A DNA stretch of 64,000 bases from Croceicoccus gelatinilyticus (lineage in GTDB: Bacteria > Pseudomonadota > Alphaproteobacteria > Sphingomonadales > Sphingomonadaceae). The DNA lies in the NCBI RefSeq assembly GCF_018398395.1, contig NZ_JAHCBF010000001.1, positions 310,001 through 374,000 of the forward strand. The letters run 5' to 3'. Within the stretch, counting starts at the first letter, position 1. The number at the start of each line of letters is the position of its first letter. Made by a program: the position numbers and the translations under genes. Positions 9,495 through 18,191 of the stretch are shown in pieces. The notes below the pieces were generated by a model. It was not told the origin of the DNA, ran no database searches, and worked only from the letters and a program-made list of their open reading frames with translations.

Positions 9495-10637
9495 ATGGAG
9501 GGAACGGGGCAGGGGCCAATCATCGCCGTCGTGGCGGAACGCGGTGTCGGAGAGACCCGCGTTGCCGCGACACCGGAAACCGTTAAGAAACTTGCGAAAC
9601 TTGGCGCGACGCTGAAAGTCGAAAGCGGTGCGGGGCGTCATGCCTCGATCTCCGATGCCGACTATGTCGACGCCGGCGCAACTGTGGGCGACCTTGCCGC
9701 GACCGTTAAGGATGCGGACTGGGTGCTGGGCGTTCAGGCGCCTGCCGTGCTCGACCTTGCAGGGGCGAAGCCGGGCGCGAAAGTCGCCGCGATCTTCGAT
9801 CCGTTCCGCAATCGCGATCTCGTCGACGCCTACTCGGCCGCCGGGTTCGAGGCATTGTCGATGGAATTCATGCCGCGCATCACGCGCGCGCAGTCGATGG
9901 ACGTCCTGTCCAGCCAATCGAACCTTGCCGGATACAAGGCCGTTCTGGTCGCTGCCGATACCTATGGCCGCGCTTTCCCTATGATGATGACCGCAGCCGG
10001 TACGATTACCGCTGCCAAGGCCTTCGTCATGGGTGTGGGTGTCGCAGGACTTCAGGCGATCGCAACGGCCCGCCGTCTCGGTGCGCAGGTTTCGGCCACC
10101 GACGTCCGCTCAGCCACGAAAGAGCAGATCAAGTCGCTGGGCGCGAAGCCGATCTTCGTCGAAAGCGTCGAAGGGATCGAGGGCGAAGGCTCGGGCGGCT
10201 ATGCCACCGAGATGAGCGACGAGTACAAGAAGGCTCAGGCCGAGCTTGTCTCCAGCCACATCGCCAAGCAGGACATCGTCATCACCACCGCGCTGATCCC
10301 GGGGCGGCCTGCGCCGCGCCTGATCACCGACGAACAGATCGCTTCGATGCGGCCCGGTTCGGTCATCTTCGACCTTGCTGTCGCACAGGGCGGCAACGTC
10401 GAAGGCAGCGTGCCTGACGAAGTGGTCGAAAAGCATGGCGTGAAGATCGTCGGTTTCTCGAACACGCCCGCGCATCTCGCCGCCGACGCATCGGCGCTCC
10501 TTGCCCGCAACTTCTTTAACTTCCTGTCGGCCTTCTGGGACGCAGAGAAGAACGAAGTCGTGCTCGACGAGGAGATCGGCGACGCCATCCGGCTGACCAA
10601 GGACGGGAAAGTCGTCAACGAGCGGCTGACTGCATGA
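9495..10637 (+). CDS. pntAA: NAD(P) transhydrogenase alpha subunit, part 1 (NAD(H)-binding)
   Basis: This 380-residue protein is the soluble domain I of proton-translocating transhydrogenase, which exchanges hydride between NADH and NADP+. Visible landmarks are GERGVGETRVAATPETV-type sequence at the N-terminus, the RAQSMDVLSSQ loop, the nucleotide fold GVGVAGLQAIATARRLGA, and VITTALIPGRPAP. The alpha subunit is split: membrane part 1 is the next gene. This three-gene arrangement is usual in alphaproteobacteria, whereas E. coli has two genes. Confidence 0.95.
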   Translation: MEGTGQGPIIAVVAERGVGETRVAATPETVKKLAKLGATLKVESGAGRHASISDADYVDAGATVGDLAATVKDADWVLGVQAPAVLDLAGAKPGAKVAAIFDPFRNRDLVDAYSAAGFEALSMEFMPRITRAQSMDVLSSQSNLAGYKAVLVAADTYGRAFPMMMTAAGTITAAKAFVMGVGVAGLQAIATARRLGAQVSATDVRSATKEQIKSLGAKPIFVESVEGIEGEGSGGYATEMSDEYKKAQAELVSSHIAKQDIVITTALIPGRPAPRLITDEQIASMRPGSVIFDLAVAQGGNVEGSVPDEVVEKHGVKIVGFSNTPAHLAADASALLARNFFNFLSAFWDAEKNEVVLDEEIGDAIRLTKDGKVVNERLTA

Positions 10638-10750
10638 TCCGCAGCGGTCTGCCGGGGCGGGATTTTGTTTCCGCCGCGCAGGTCGCCGGATCGTCGGGCT
10701 ACAATATAAGGCAGGTGCAGCCAGGGCGCTGACCGGCCAAGGGGGAAATC

Positions 10751-11056
10751 ATGGATTTCATCGCTATCCTCTCGATTTTCGTGCTGGCGTGCTTCGTCGG
10801 CTATTACGTCGTCTGGTCGGTTACGCCGGCGCTTCACACGCCGCTCATGGCAGTGACCAACGCGATTTCGTCGGTCATCATCGTCGGCGCGCTGATCGCG
10901 GCTGCCGAAGCCGGTAGCCCCGCTGCCAAGTGGCTGGGCCTTGTCGGCATCGTGCTTGCCAGCGTGAACATCTTCGGCGGCTTTGCTGTCACCGAACGCA
11001 TGCTCGCCATGTACAAGAAGAAGGAGCGTCCTGCTCCGAAGAAGGAGGCGAACTGA
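10751..11056 (+). CDS. pntAB: NAD(P) transhydrogenase alpha subunit, part 2 (membrane)
   Basis: This 101-residue protein has three hydrophobic helices (about residues 3-23, 39-56, 61-82) and a basic Lys-rich tail. TPALHTPLMAVTNAISS is the hallmark of the domain II segment contributed by the alpha subunit. It forms part of the proton channel with PntB. The stop codon overlaps the pntB start (TGATG). The 113-bp gap from pntAA contains no gene; a GGGGGAAATC leader precedes the ATG. Confidence 0.95.
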   Translation: MDFIAILSIFVLACFVGYYVVWSVTPALHTPLMAVTNAISSVIIVGALIAAAEAGSPAAKWLGLVGIVLASVNIFGGFAVTERMLAMYKKKERPAPKKEAN

Positions 11057-12564
11057 TGGGTCTGTTCTCCTTCCTCGCCGCCGCGACCGACGCGGTGATC
11101 ATGAACGATTACGTAGCAGGACCGACCAGTCTGGCCGTTCCGGCAGAAGCGGCGGCACACGCGGTGAACCCGTGGGTGGCGTTTGCCTACCTCGTCGCGG
11201 GCGTTTGCTTCATCCTCGCACTGCGCGGCCTGTCGCATCCCACGACTTCGCGTCAGGGCAACCGGTACGGCATGATCGGCATGACGATCGCGGTCGTCAC
11301 CACGTTGGTCACGCATGACATTGCCAGCCTGCCGGAAATCGGCATTGCCATCTTCCTGGGCGGCACGATCGGCTGGGTCATCGCGCGCAAGATCGCGATG
11401 ACCGACATGCCGCAACTTGTTGCGGCCTTCCACTCGCTCGTCGGTCTTGCCGCCGTGCTCGTGGGCTGGGCGGCCTATCTCAACCCCGGTGCTTTCGGCA
11501 TTTTGGGCGAGGGCGGGGCGATCAGCCCGGTCAGCCGCGTGGAAATGGGTCTTGGCATCGCCATCGGTGCGATCACGTTCTCGGGCTCGATCATCGCGTT
11601 CCTCAAGCTTGCCGGCAAGATGAGCGGTGCGCCGATCATGCTGCCGGGCCGCCACTTCATCAATCTCGGCACGCTTGCCGCGATTCTTGGTCTGACGGTC
11701 TATTTCACGCAGGACCAGTCGTTCTGGATCATCGCGGTGATCACGGTGCTGGCCTTCATCATCGGCTTCCTGCTGATCATCCCGATCGGCGGCGCGGACA
11801 TGCCGGTCGTCGTCTCGATGCTCAACTCGTACTCGGGCTGGGCGGCTGCGGCGATGGGCTTCACGCTGCACAACACGGCAATGATCATCACCGGCGCGCT
11901 GGTCGGCGCATCGGGTGCGATCCTGTCGTACATCATGTGCAAGGCGATGAACCGCGGGTTCCTTTCGGTCATAGCGGGTGGCTTTGGCGCGGATGCCGGC
12001 GGCGGTGGCGGCGGTGCTGCCCAGACCGATCGTCCGTGGAAGCGCGGCAGCGCCGAGGACGCGGCCTTCATGATGAGCCAGGCCGAACAGGTCATCATCA
12101 TCCCCGGCTACGGCATGGCCGTCGCGCAGGCACAGCACGTGCTTCGCGAGATGACCGACCTGCTGAAGGAAAAGGGCGTCACCGTGAAGTTCGCGATCCA
12201 CCCGGTCGCGGGCCGCATGCCCGGTCACATGAACGTCCTGCTCGCCGAAGCGAACGTTCCTTATGACGAGGTCTTCGAGCTTGAGGACATCAATGGCGAG
12301 TTCGCACAGACCGACGTTGCCTTCATCATCGGTGCAAACGACGTCGTGAACCCGGCGGCCAAGACCGACAAGTCCTCGCCGATCTACGGCATGCCCGTGT
12401 TCGAGGTGGACAAGGCCAAGCAGGTCTTCTTCATCAAGCGTTCCATGGGCGGCGTGGGCTATGCCGGCGTCGACAACGACGTCTTCTACATGGACCAGAC
12501 GATGATGCTTCTCTCCGACGCGAAGAAGATGGTTGAGGAGATCAACAAGTCGCTCGCTGATTAA
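11056..12564 (+). CDS. pntB: NAD(P) transhydrogenase beta subunit
   Basis: This 502-residue protein has about nine membrane helices forming the proton channel, then a C-terminal NADP(H)-binding domain III. Landmarks are GGADMPVVVSMLNSYSGWA in the membrane part and VIIIPGYGMAVAQAQH, HPVAGRMPGHMNVLLAE and IGANDVVNPAA in domain III. A Gly-rich linker (about residues 315-322) joins the two. ATG 11056 overlaps the pntAB stop; the longer frame starting at 10930 runs inside pntAB and is rejected. Confidence 0.96.
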   Translation: MGLFSFLAAATDAVIMNDYVAGPTSLAVPAEAAAHAVNPWVAFAYLVAGVCFILALRGLSHPTTSRQGNRYGMIGMTIAVVTTLVTHDIASLPEIGIAIFLGGTIGWVIARKIAMTDMPQLVAAFHSLVGLAAVLVGWAAYLNPGAFGILGEGGAISPVSRVEMGLGIAIGAITFSGSIIAFLKLAGKMSGAPIMLPGRHFINLGTLAAILGLTVYFTQDQSFWIIAVITVLAFIIGFLLIIPIGGADMPVVVSMLNSYSGWAAAAMGFTLHNTAMIITGALVGASGAILSYIMCKAMNRGFLSVIAGGFGADAGGGGGGAAQTDRPWKRGSAEDAAFMMSQAEQVIIIPGYGMAVAQAQHVLREMTDLLKEKGVTVKFAIHPVAGRMPGHMNVLLAEANVPYDEVFELEDINGEFAQTDVAFIIGANDVVNPAAKTDKSSPIYGMPVFEVDKAKQVFFIKRSMGGVGYAGVDNDVFYMDQTMMLLSDAKKMVEEINKSLAD

Positions 12565-12610
12565 GCGTGCTCGACCGGCAGAAAAATGCATTTGCCGGTT
12601 AACCATTCAT

Positions 12611-12649
12611 CGCCGCCGGAGAGGGACAGAACGTTTCTCTCCGGCGGCG
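12611..12649 (+). terminator. Stem-loop after pntB
   Basis: A perfect 13-bp inverted repeat (12611-12623 with 12637-12649, arm CGCCGCCGGAGAG) encloses a 13-nt loop and is followed by AATTTAGTTTC. It lies 47 bp after the pntB stop. The tail has few T residues, so termination is probable rather than certain. Confidence 0.7.
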
Positions 12650-12754
12650 AATTTAGTTTCATATGATGCTAAATGGCATTGCGTCCGTGAAATGACCGGT
12701 TAGTCTGATCGCATCCCCGGGGGTCGGGGATACATCAGGGAGACTATCAGGGTC

Positions 12755-13957
12755 ATGCATTCCAAGGGACTGATTTTCGCGGCACTTGCAGGCGCAAGCC
12801 TCATTGCCATGCCGGCAGCTGCAAAGCCGACTGAAGAACGCGGCGCAAAGCCGATCGCCAACCAGTACATCTGCGTCTTCCACAAGGGCGCGGTCTCCAA
12901 GAACCTCGTGAAGGTCGCTGCCGAAGGTGCCGTTCGCGGCAACGGCGGCCGTGTCATGCACACGTACAAGAACACCATTCGCGGTTTCTCTACCTACATG
13001 CCTGCACAGGCTGTCGAACGGATGAAGGCCAAGAACCCGGGCATCGCCTATTGCGAGCAGGACCAGGTCTTCTCGCTCGGCCCGATCGAAGTCACGCCGA
13101 TGGCGCCTCCTCCGGGCAAGGGACCGGGTGGCGGTGGCGGCGACGGCGGTGGTGACACCACGCTGACCCACGACGATGGCGATGCGGAAACGCCCTACGG
13201 CATCGACCGCGTGCACGGCGGCGAAGCCTACACCGGCAATCATGTCGCCTACGTCATCGATTCGGGTATCGATCTCGATCACCCCGATCTCAACGTCGAC
13301 GTCGCCAAGAGCCGCGATTTCACCGGCGAAAACAACGGCGGCGAAGACACGAACGGCCACGGCACGCACGTTGCCGGTACGATCGCCGCCAAGAAGGACG
13401 GCACGGGCGTCGCCGGTGTCGCAGCCGGCGCCAAGGTCATCGCCGTCCGCGTCCTCGATTCGAGCGGTTCGGGCAGCTACTCGGCTGTTATCGCCGGCGT
13501 CGACTATGCCGGTCAGGGCAATGCGGGCGACGTCGCCAACATGAGCCTTGGCGGCGGTTTCTCGCAGGTCCTGAACGATGCGGTGATCGCCGCGTCGGAG
13601 AACGGCATCCTCTTCGCGCTGGCTGCCGGTAACGAACGTGCCGACACCTCGCGCAAGTCGCCGGCCAGCGCCGAAGGCCCGAACATCTACACGATCGCGG
13701 CCATCGACGATGCCGACGGCTGGGCGAGCTTCTCGAACTACGGTCTCGAAGTCGACTTCGCAGAGCCGGGCGTGGCCATCGCCTCGACCTATCTCGGCGG
13801 CCAGTATGCGTCGATGAGCGGAACCTCGATGGCTTCGCCGCATGCGGCAGGCATCCTGCTGTGGGGCGAAGGCATCACTGCCGAAGGTGGTGTGACGCGC
13901 CGCAAGGACAGCTACTCGATCGGTATCCTCGGTTCGGGTCCCGCACCGCACAACTGA
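12755..13957 (+). CDS. Secreted subtilisin-like serine protease (S8 family)
   Basis: This is a 400-residue S8 peptidase. A Sec signal peptide ends near residue 23 (IAMPAAAKP). An inhibitor_I9-type propeptide region spans about 30-108. A Gly/Pro-rich linker follows (about 116-134). The catalytic domain has Asp169 in YVIDSGIDLDHPDLN, His202 in NGHGTHVAGTIAA, the oxyanion Asn293 in AAGNE and Ser358 in SGTSMASPHAAG. It would act in the periplasm or outside the cell after autoprocessing. It is monocistronic, bounded by hairpins on both sides. The C-terminal tail after the Ser motif is only about 40 residues, with no anchor or secretion domain. Confidence 0.93.
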   Translation: MHSKGLIFAALAGASLIAMPAAAKPTEERGAKPIANQYICVFHKGAVSKNLVKVAAEGAVRGNGGRVMHTYKNTIRGFSTYMPAQAVERMKAKNPGIAYCEQDQVFSLGPIEVTPMAPPPGKGPGGGGGDGGGDTTLTHDDGDAETPYGIDRVHGGEAYTGNHVAYVIDSGIDLDHPDLNVDVAKSRDFTGENNGGEDTNGHGTHVAGTIAAKKDGTGVAGVAAGAKVIAVRVLDSSGSGSYSAVIAGVDYAGQGNAGDVANMSLGGGFSQVLNDAVIAASENGILFALAAGNERADTSRKSPASAEGPNIYTIAAIDDADGWASFSNYGLEVDFAEPGVAIASTYLGGQYASMSGTSMASPHAAGILLWGEGITAEGGVTRRKDSYSIGILGSGPAPHN

Positions 13958-14011
13958 TCGTACCGTGTCTTGCCCCTTTGATCTAAAAAGGGGAGGAGAC
14001 CGGCAAAACGG

Positions 14012-14045
14012 GGCGGCGCGTCGCTGGACGCGCCGCCTCATTTGT
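14012..14045 (+). terminator. Terminator after the subtilase gene
   Basis: A perfect 11-bp stem (GGCGGCGCGTC, 14012-14022, with 14027-14037) has a GCTG loop and is followed by TCATTTGTTCC. A second small hairpin, CCCCTTT...AAAGGGG, sits just upstream at 13973-13993. Together they probably end transcription of the protease gene. Confidence 0.75.
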
Positions 14046-14065
14046 TCCTAGAAGTGCACTGCTAC

Positions 14066-14785
14066 ATGAAGAATGAGGGAATCGGACATTTGCGCAAATT
14101 GGGCGTAATCGGCGGGATGAGTTGGGTTTCGACCCGCGACTACTACGAAGACATCAATCGCATCGTCCAGCGGAAGGTCGGCGCGCAATCTTCCGCCCCC
14201 CTGATCATCGACAGCCTGGATTTCGCGCCCCTCTACCGGCTTTCCAGCCGCGAGGACTGGGACCGGGCAGCAGAGGCGCTGGCCGCATCAGCAAAGCGGC
14301 TGGAGGCGGCAGGCGCAGAGGCGCTGGTGATCGCGGCGAATTCGATGCACTGCGTCTATGACCGCGTGGCAGAGGCTGTCTCGATCCCGATCCTGCACAT
14401 TGCTGACTGCGTTGCCGATGCGATGATCGCGGACGGCAAGACCAAGGCCGCGGTGCTTGGCACGCGCAATGTCATGATGGAAGAATTCTACCGTCGCCGC
14501 CTCGTCGCGCGCGACATCGAACTGCTTCCGCCCGAAATGGACACGGTCGAGACGGTGGACCGCATCGTTTACGAAGAAGTCATGCTGGGCAAGGTCCGCC
14601 GGCAGAGCGAGCGGGCCCTGCGCACGATCATCACCAACCTCGAAAAGGACGGGGCAGAGGCGATCGTCCTGGCGTGCACCGAACTCAATCTCATCGTCCA
14701 TACCGAGGCGAACGTCCTGCCGATCTTCGACGGCGCGGCCATCCACGCGAAGGCCGCGGCGAACTGGATTCTCGGCGAGAGTTGA
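14066..14785 (+). CDS. Aspartate/glutamate racemase family protein
   Basis: This 239-residue protein has the Asp/Glu racemase fold. The N-terminus LGVIGGMSW and the second catalytic Cys in LACTEL (Cys204) are clear. The first catalytic position, normally Cys or Thr in an N-T/C-x-H context, reads ANSMH (Ser93), with a Cys three residues later. It may act on a broad set of amino acids like YgeA, or the chemistry may differ. ATG 14066 is chosen over an upstream TTG because that one lies against the terminator. The gene ends 42 bp before the dGTPase. Confidence 0.82.
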   Translation: MKNEGIGHLRKLGVIGGMSWVSTRDYYEDINRIVQRKVGAQSSAPLIIDSLDFAPLYRLSSREDWDRAAEALAASAKRLEAAGAEALVIAANSMHCVYDRVAEAVSIPILHIADCVADAMIADGKTKAAVLGTRNVMMEEFYRRRLVARDIELLPPEMDTVETVDRIVYEEVMLGKVRRQSERALRTIITNLEKDGAEAIVLACTELNLIVHTEANVLPIFDGAAIHAKAAANWILGES

Positions 14786-14827
14786 TCGGCTCTTCAAGTC
14801 GTGAGGCATTTGGCCTAGGGCGCGCGG

Positions 14828-16045
14828 ATGGAAACGCTGGCCGCTCCTGAACACCAAGGCGAAGCCATTGGCTATCGCGCGCGCTATGCCGCCGATCCCG
14901 TGCAGTCGCGCGGGCGCGAATTCGGCGAGCCGGGCGGCGGCGTGCGCGGCCCGCGCAGCGCCTTCCAGCGCGACCGCGACCGCATCATCCACTCGATCGC
15001 GTTCCGCCGGATGAAGCACAAGGCGCAGGTTTTCGTCGCGCCCTATGGCGACCATTACCGCACGCGCCTGACCCATAGCCTCGAGGTCGCGCAAGTCGGC
15101 CGCGTCATCGCGCGCAGCCTCGGCCTCGACGAGGATCTGACCGAGGCGCTGTGCCTTGCCCACGACATCGGCCATGCGCCGTTCGGTCACGCAGGCGAAA
15201 CCGCGCTCGACCATGCCCTCGAAGGGCAGGGCGGGTTCGACCACAACGCGCATACCTTGCGCACGCTGATGCGGCTCGAAAGCCCGTATTGCACGCACGA
15301 AGGGTTGAACCTGTCGTGGGAAGCGCTCGAAGGGCTGGCCAAGCACAACGGGCCGGTGCCGGGCGACAAGCCGCTGCCCTGGGCGCTGGACGAATTGAAC
15401 ACCGCGTTCCCGTTCGACCTCGGTCGCTGGTCCTCGCTGGAGGCGCAAGTCGCGGCGGTGGCTGACGACATCGCCTATGACAATCACGACATCGAGGATG
15501 GCCTGCGCGCAGGGTTCATCGATCTCGACCAGTTGCTCGCCATGGACTTCATCGCCGATCAGTGGCGCGCGATCGAACGCCGTTTTCCCGGCACTTCGCG
15601 CGAAAGGCTTCAGCGCGAACTTGTGCGCAGCCAGATTGGCTGGATGGTCAACGACGTGATCGCCGAGACCAAGGGCCGCATCGCCGATGCCGGTGTCGAG
15701 ACCGCAATCGACGTGCGCAAGGCGGGCCGGGCGCTGGCCGGGTTCTCGCGCGGGGTCGGGGCCGCGGAGCGTGTGCTCAAGCGGTTCATGTACGACAACG
15801 TCTATTACCACCCCGCGCAGAAGCGCACCGCCGACCTTGCCGTCGACCTTTTGAAGAAACTGCATGAGGCCTACAGCGCCGATCCGTCTCTTTTGCCGGA
15901 CGACTGGCAGGCCGCCTTGCCCGAGGCGCAGCCCGCCCGTGCGCGCCACATCGCGGACTTCATCGCCGGCATGACCGATCGTTACGCCATCCGCCGCTAC
16001 ACCGACCTGTTCGGCGCTCCGCCGGAGGAGCTCAGCAATGTCTGA
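14828..16045 (+). CDS. dgt: Deoxyguanosinetriphosphate triphosphohydrolase-like protein
   Basis: This 405-residue HD-domain protein hydrolyses dNTPs to nucleosides and triphosphate. The metal site is visible as RLTHSLEVAQVGR, then LAHDIGHAPFGHAGE (HD pair) and the later VADDIAYDNHDIEDG. RMKHKAQVFV and DHYRTRLTHS are typical of the type-2 dGTPase subfamily found widely in alphaproteobacteria. The preferred dNTP is not predictable. Its 3' end overlaps the next gene by 8 bp, which suggests coupling. Confidence 0.94.
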   Translation: METLAAPEHQGEAIGYRARYAADPVQSRGREFGEPGGGVRGPRSAFQRDRDRIIHSIAFRRMKHKAQVFVAPYGDHYRTRLTHSLEVAQVGRVIARSLGLDEDLTEALCLAHDIGHAPFGHAGETALDHALEGQGGFDHNAHTLRTLMRLESPYCTHEGLNLSWEALEGLAKHNGPVPGDKPLPWALDELNTAFPFDLGRWSSLEAQVAAVADDIAYDNHDIEDGLRAGFIDLDQLLAMDFIADQWRAIERRFPGTSRERLQRELVRSQIGWMVNDVIAETKGRIADAGVETAIDVRKAGRALAGFSRGVGAAERVLKRFMYDNVYYHPAQKRTADLAVDLLKKLHEAYSADPSLLPDDWQAALPEAQPARARHIADFIAGMTDRYAIRRYTDLFGAPPEELSNV

Positions 16046-16754
16046 ACGCATGGTGCTGATCGGCGCGACGGGCCTTGTCGGCATGAGCCTGATCGGAGAG
16101 GCGCGCAATTTCACCAATGTCCGGCTGACCGCGCTGTCGCGGCGCGAGGCTCCGCTGCCGTCCGGCGCGCGGATGGAGATGATCATCGCCGACCCTGCTA
16201 ACTGGCCGGGCGCAATCGCGGACATGAAGCCTGATGTGCTCGCCTGCGCGCTGGGTACGACGTGGAAGCTGGCGGGCAAGGACGAACAGGCGTTCCGTGC
16301 GGTTGATTACGGCCTCGTCGTGCAATGCGCGAAGGCCGCGGCCCATGCCGGAACGCGCCAGATGGTCGCGGTCAGCTCGGTGGGTGCCGATGCCAATGTC
16401 AAGGCGTTCTACCTGCGCGTGAAGGGCGAGATGGAGAACGCGCTGAAGAAGATGGACTTCGCCCGCGTCGATATCCTGCGCCCCGGCCTGCTGCGCGGTC
16501 CGCGCGGGGGTGAGCGGCGCACCGGCGAACGGATCGCCATGATGGCAAGCCCGGTCACCGACCTCATGCTCCACGGCCAGTATCGCCGCTTCCGCTCAAT
16601 CAAGGCCGAAGACGTCGCGCGCGCGATGCTGGCGCTGGCTGGAGAGAAGGCGGAGGGCCGTTTCGTTCACGACAACGACGGTATCTTGCGCGCACCGGCG
16701 CTCACGCTGGCAAAGCGGCGGATTAAGCCCGTCCACGGCGCATTGGCCGATTGA
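16038..16754 (+). CDS. NAD(P)-binding atypical SDR (HTATIP2/NAD-epimerase-like)
   Basis: This 238-residue protein has an N-terminal Rossmann motif GATGLVG, the strand VAVSSVGADAN and a YLRVK motif in the YxxxK position, followed by LRPGLLRG. These are features of extended or atypical SDRs of the HTATIP2/NmrA-like group, which may bind NAD(P) without a known reaction. It overlaps the dGTPase gene by 8 bp. The downstream side is the glycine riboswitch, so it belongs to the upstream unit. Confidence 0.78.
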   Translation: MSERMVLIGATGLVGMSLIGEARNFTNVRLTALSRREAPLPSGARMEMIIADPANWPGAIADMKPDVLACALGTTWKLAGKDEQAFRAVDYGLVVQCAKAAAHAGTRQMVAVSSVGADANVKAFYLRVKGEMENALKKMDFARVDILRPGLLRGPRGGERRTGERIAMMASPVTDLMLHGQYRRFRSIKAEDVARAMLALAGEKAEGRFVHDNDGILRAPALTLAKRRIKPVHGALAD

Positions 16755-16799
16755 CTCAGGGCCGCTGCGAATCCAAAGCCGAACCAGTCGCTGACCGCG

Positions 16800-17006
16800 C
16801 GGGAGAGCGCTTCGTGATTCGCCTTGTCGGGGGAATGACGGGGCCGCCGAAGGAGCAACCGCCCCGGAATCTCTCAGGCACAAGGGACCGTGCCGGTCGA
16901 TAGCGACGCTCTGGAAAGAGCTCCATCTGGAGCCACCGAAGGGGTAACCTCGCGCCTTTTTTTGGGAACGGGGGAAAGCTCTCAGGTTTCCGTGACAGAG
17001 GGGGCC
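16800..17006 (+). promoter_or_regulatory. Tandem glycine riboswitch (gcvT type)
   Basis: Two glycine aptamers lie head to tail in the 306-bp leader of gcvT. Aptamer 1 shows GGGAGAGCGC, then GCCGAAGGAGCAA, then AATCTCTCAGGCACAAGGACCG-like sequence (one extra G) and the closing GACGCTCTGGAAAGA (to about 16920). Aptamer 2 shows GCCACCGAAGGGGTAA, then AGCTCTCAGGTTTC and GACAGAGGGGG (to about 17005). In known cases glycine binding switches on the cleavage system that destroys excess glycine. Position upstream of all gcv genes fits that role. Confidence 0.93.
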
Positions 17007-17028
17007 GCGGGTTCGCATTTTGCGGCCC
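17002..17028 (+). promoter_or_regulatory. Candidate expression platform hairpin of the glycine riboswitch
   Basis: A perfect 7-bp stem (GGGCCGC 17002-17008, GCGGCCC 17022-17028) starts within the last bases of aptamer 2, so the two structures would compete. No U-tract follows, which argues against a plain terminator. It ends 21 bp before the GGAG that precedes the gcvT start. Its role is an inference. Confidence 0.4.
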
Positions 17029-17060
17029 GATGGCCTGCCGATTGCAAACGGAGCTGTACC

Positions 17061-18185
17061 TTGAGCGATACCGAAGCCGAAATCGAAACGATCGAGAGCC
17101 TGCCGCTCGACGCGTGGCACCGCGAACGCGGCGCGCGCATGGTGCCGTTTGCGGGCTATTCGATGCCGATCCAGTACGAGGGCATCCTCGCCGAACACAC
17201 TTGGACGCGCGAGAACGCGGGGCTGTTCGACGTGTCGCACATGGGCCAGCTTTCGGTCTCGGGCGAAGGCGTGGCAGAAGCGCTCGAGGCATTGATGCCC
17301 GGCGACTTCTCGGCGCTGAAGACGGGCCGGATGCGCTATTCGATGCTGCTCGACGAAGAGGGCGGCATTCTCGACGATCTCATGGTGACGAATGCGGGCG
17401 ATCACTACGCGCTCGTCGTTAACGGTGCGGTGAAGTGGGACGACATCGGTCACCTTCGCGAACATCTGCCCGACGAGATCACGCTGACCCACCATGACGA
17501 GCAGGCGCTGCTCGCGCTGCAGGGGCCCAAGGCCGCCGATGCGCTGGGCCGTCTCGTGCCGCTCGCCAACGACCTGTCATTCATGCAGGGCACTTTCGCG
17601 ATGTGGGGCGACGTGCCGCTCTACATCACGCGCAGCGGCTATACCGGCGAGGACGGGTTCGAGATCTCGGTCCCCGCCGACAAGGTCGCCATGCTGGCCG
17701 ATGCGCTGGTGGCGATGGATGAGGTAAAGCCCATCGGCCTCGGCGCGCGCGACAGCCTGCGGCTTGAGGCGGGCCTGCCGCTCTATGGCCACGACATTAC
17801 CGAACAGACCGATCCGGTCAGCGCCGATCTGACTTTCGCGATCTCGAAGAAGCGGCGCGAGCAGGGCGGTTTTCCGGCTGCCGGCAAGATCCTCGAAATT
17901 CTCGCCAAGGGGCCGAGCTCGAAGCGTGTCGGCATGACGATCGAAGGCCGCATGGCCGCGCGCGAAGGTGCACCGATCTTCGCAGGCGACGCGCGCATCG
18001 GCACCGTCACCAGCGGCGGCTTTGCCCCCACGGTCGGCGGCCCCATCGCCATGGGCTATGTCGAGGCTGGCCACGCGCTTTCGGGCACGAAGCTTCAGAT
18101 CGAGGTCCGCGGCAAGATGCTGGACGCGACCGTGACCGACATGCCCTTTGTCCCTCATCGTTATCATCGCAAGAAAAAGGCCTGA
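17061..18185 (+). CDS. gcvT: Glycine cleavage system T protein (aminomethyltransferase)
   Basis: This 374-residue protein transfers the methylene group from aminomethyl-lipoyl GcvH to tetrahydrofolate, releasing ammonia. Landmarks are PFAGYSMPIQYEG, ENAGLFDVSHMGQ, LDDLMVTNAGDHY and GARDSLRLEAGLPLYGHDI. The start is taken as TTG 17061, because a GGAG at 17050-17053 lies 7 nt before it and the protein then has the normal length; no in-frame ATG fits before residue 26. The frame continues upstream through the riboswitch but is not protein-like there. Confidence 0.93.
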   Translation: MSDTEAEIETIESLPLDAWHRERGARMVPFAGYSMPIQYEGILAEHTWTRENAGLFDVSHMGQLSVSGEGVAEALEALMPGDFSALKTGRMRYSMLLDEEGGILDDLMVTNAGDHYALVVNGAVKWDDIGHLREHLPDEITLTHHDEQALLALQGPKAADALGRLVPLANDLSFMQGTFAMWGDVPLYITRSGYTGEDGFEISVPADKVAMLADALVAMDEVKPIGLGARDSLRLEAGLPLYGHDITEQTDPVSADLTFAISKKRREQGGFPAAGKILEILAKGPSSKRVGMTIEGRMAAREGAPIFAGDARIGTVTSGGFAPTVGGPIAMGYVEAGHALSGTKLQIEVRGKMLDATVTDMPFVPHRYHRKKKA

Positions 18186-18191
18186 TCCGAC

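Noticed and set aside
10834-12606. 590-codon open frame opposite pntAB and pntB
   Set aside because: It is a shadow of strongly identified membrane protein genes; its composition (Asp/Arg/His-rich) is typical of antisense of GC-rich coding DNA.
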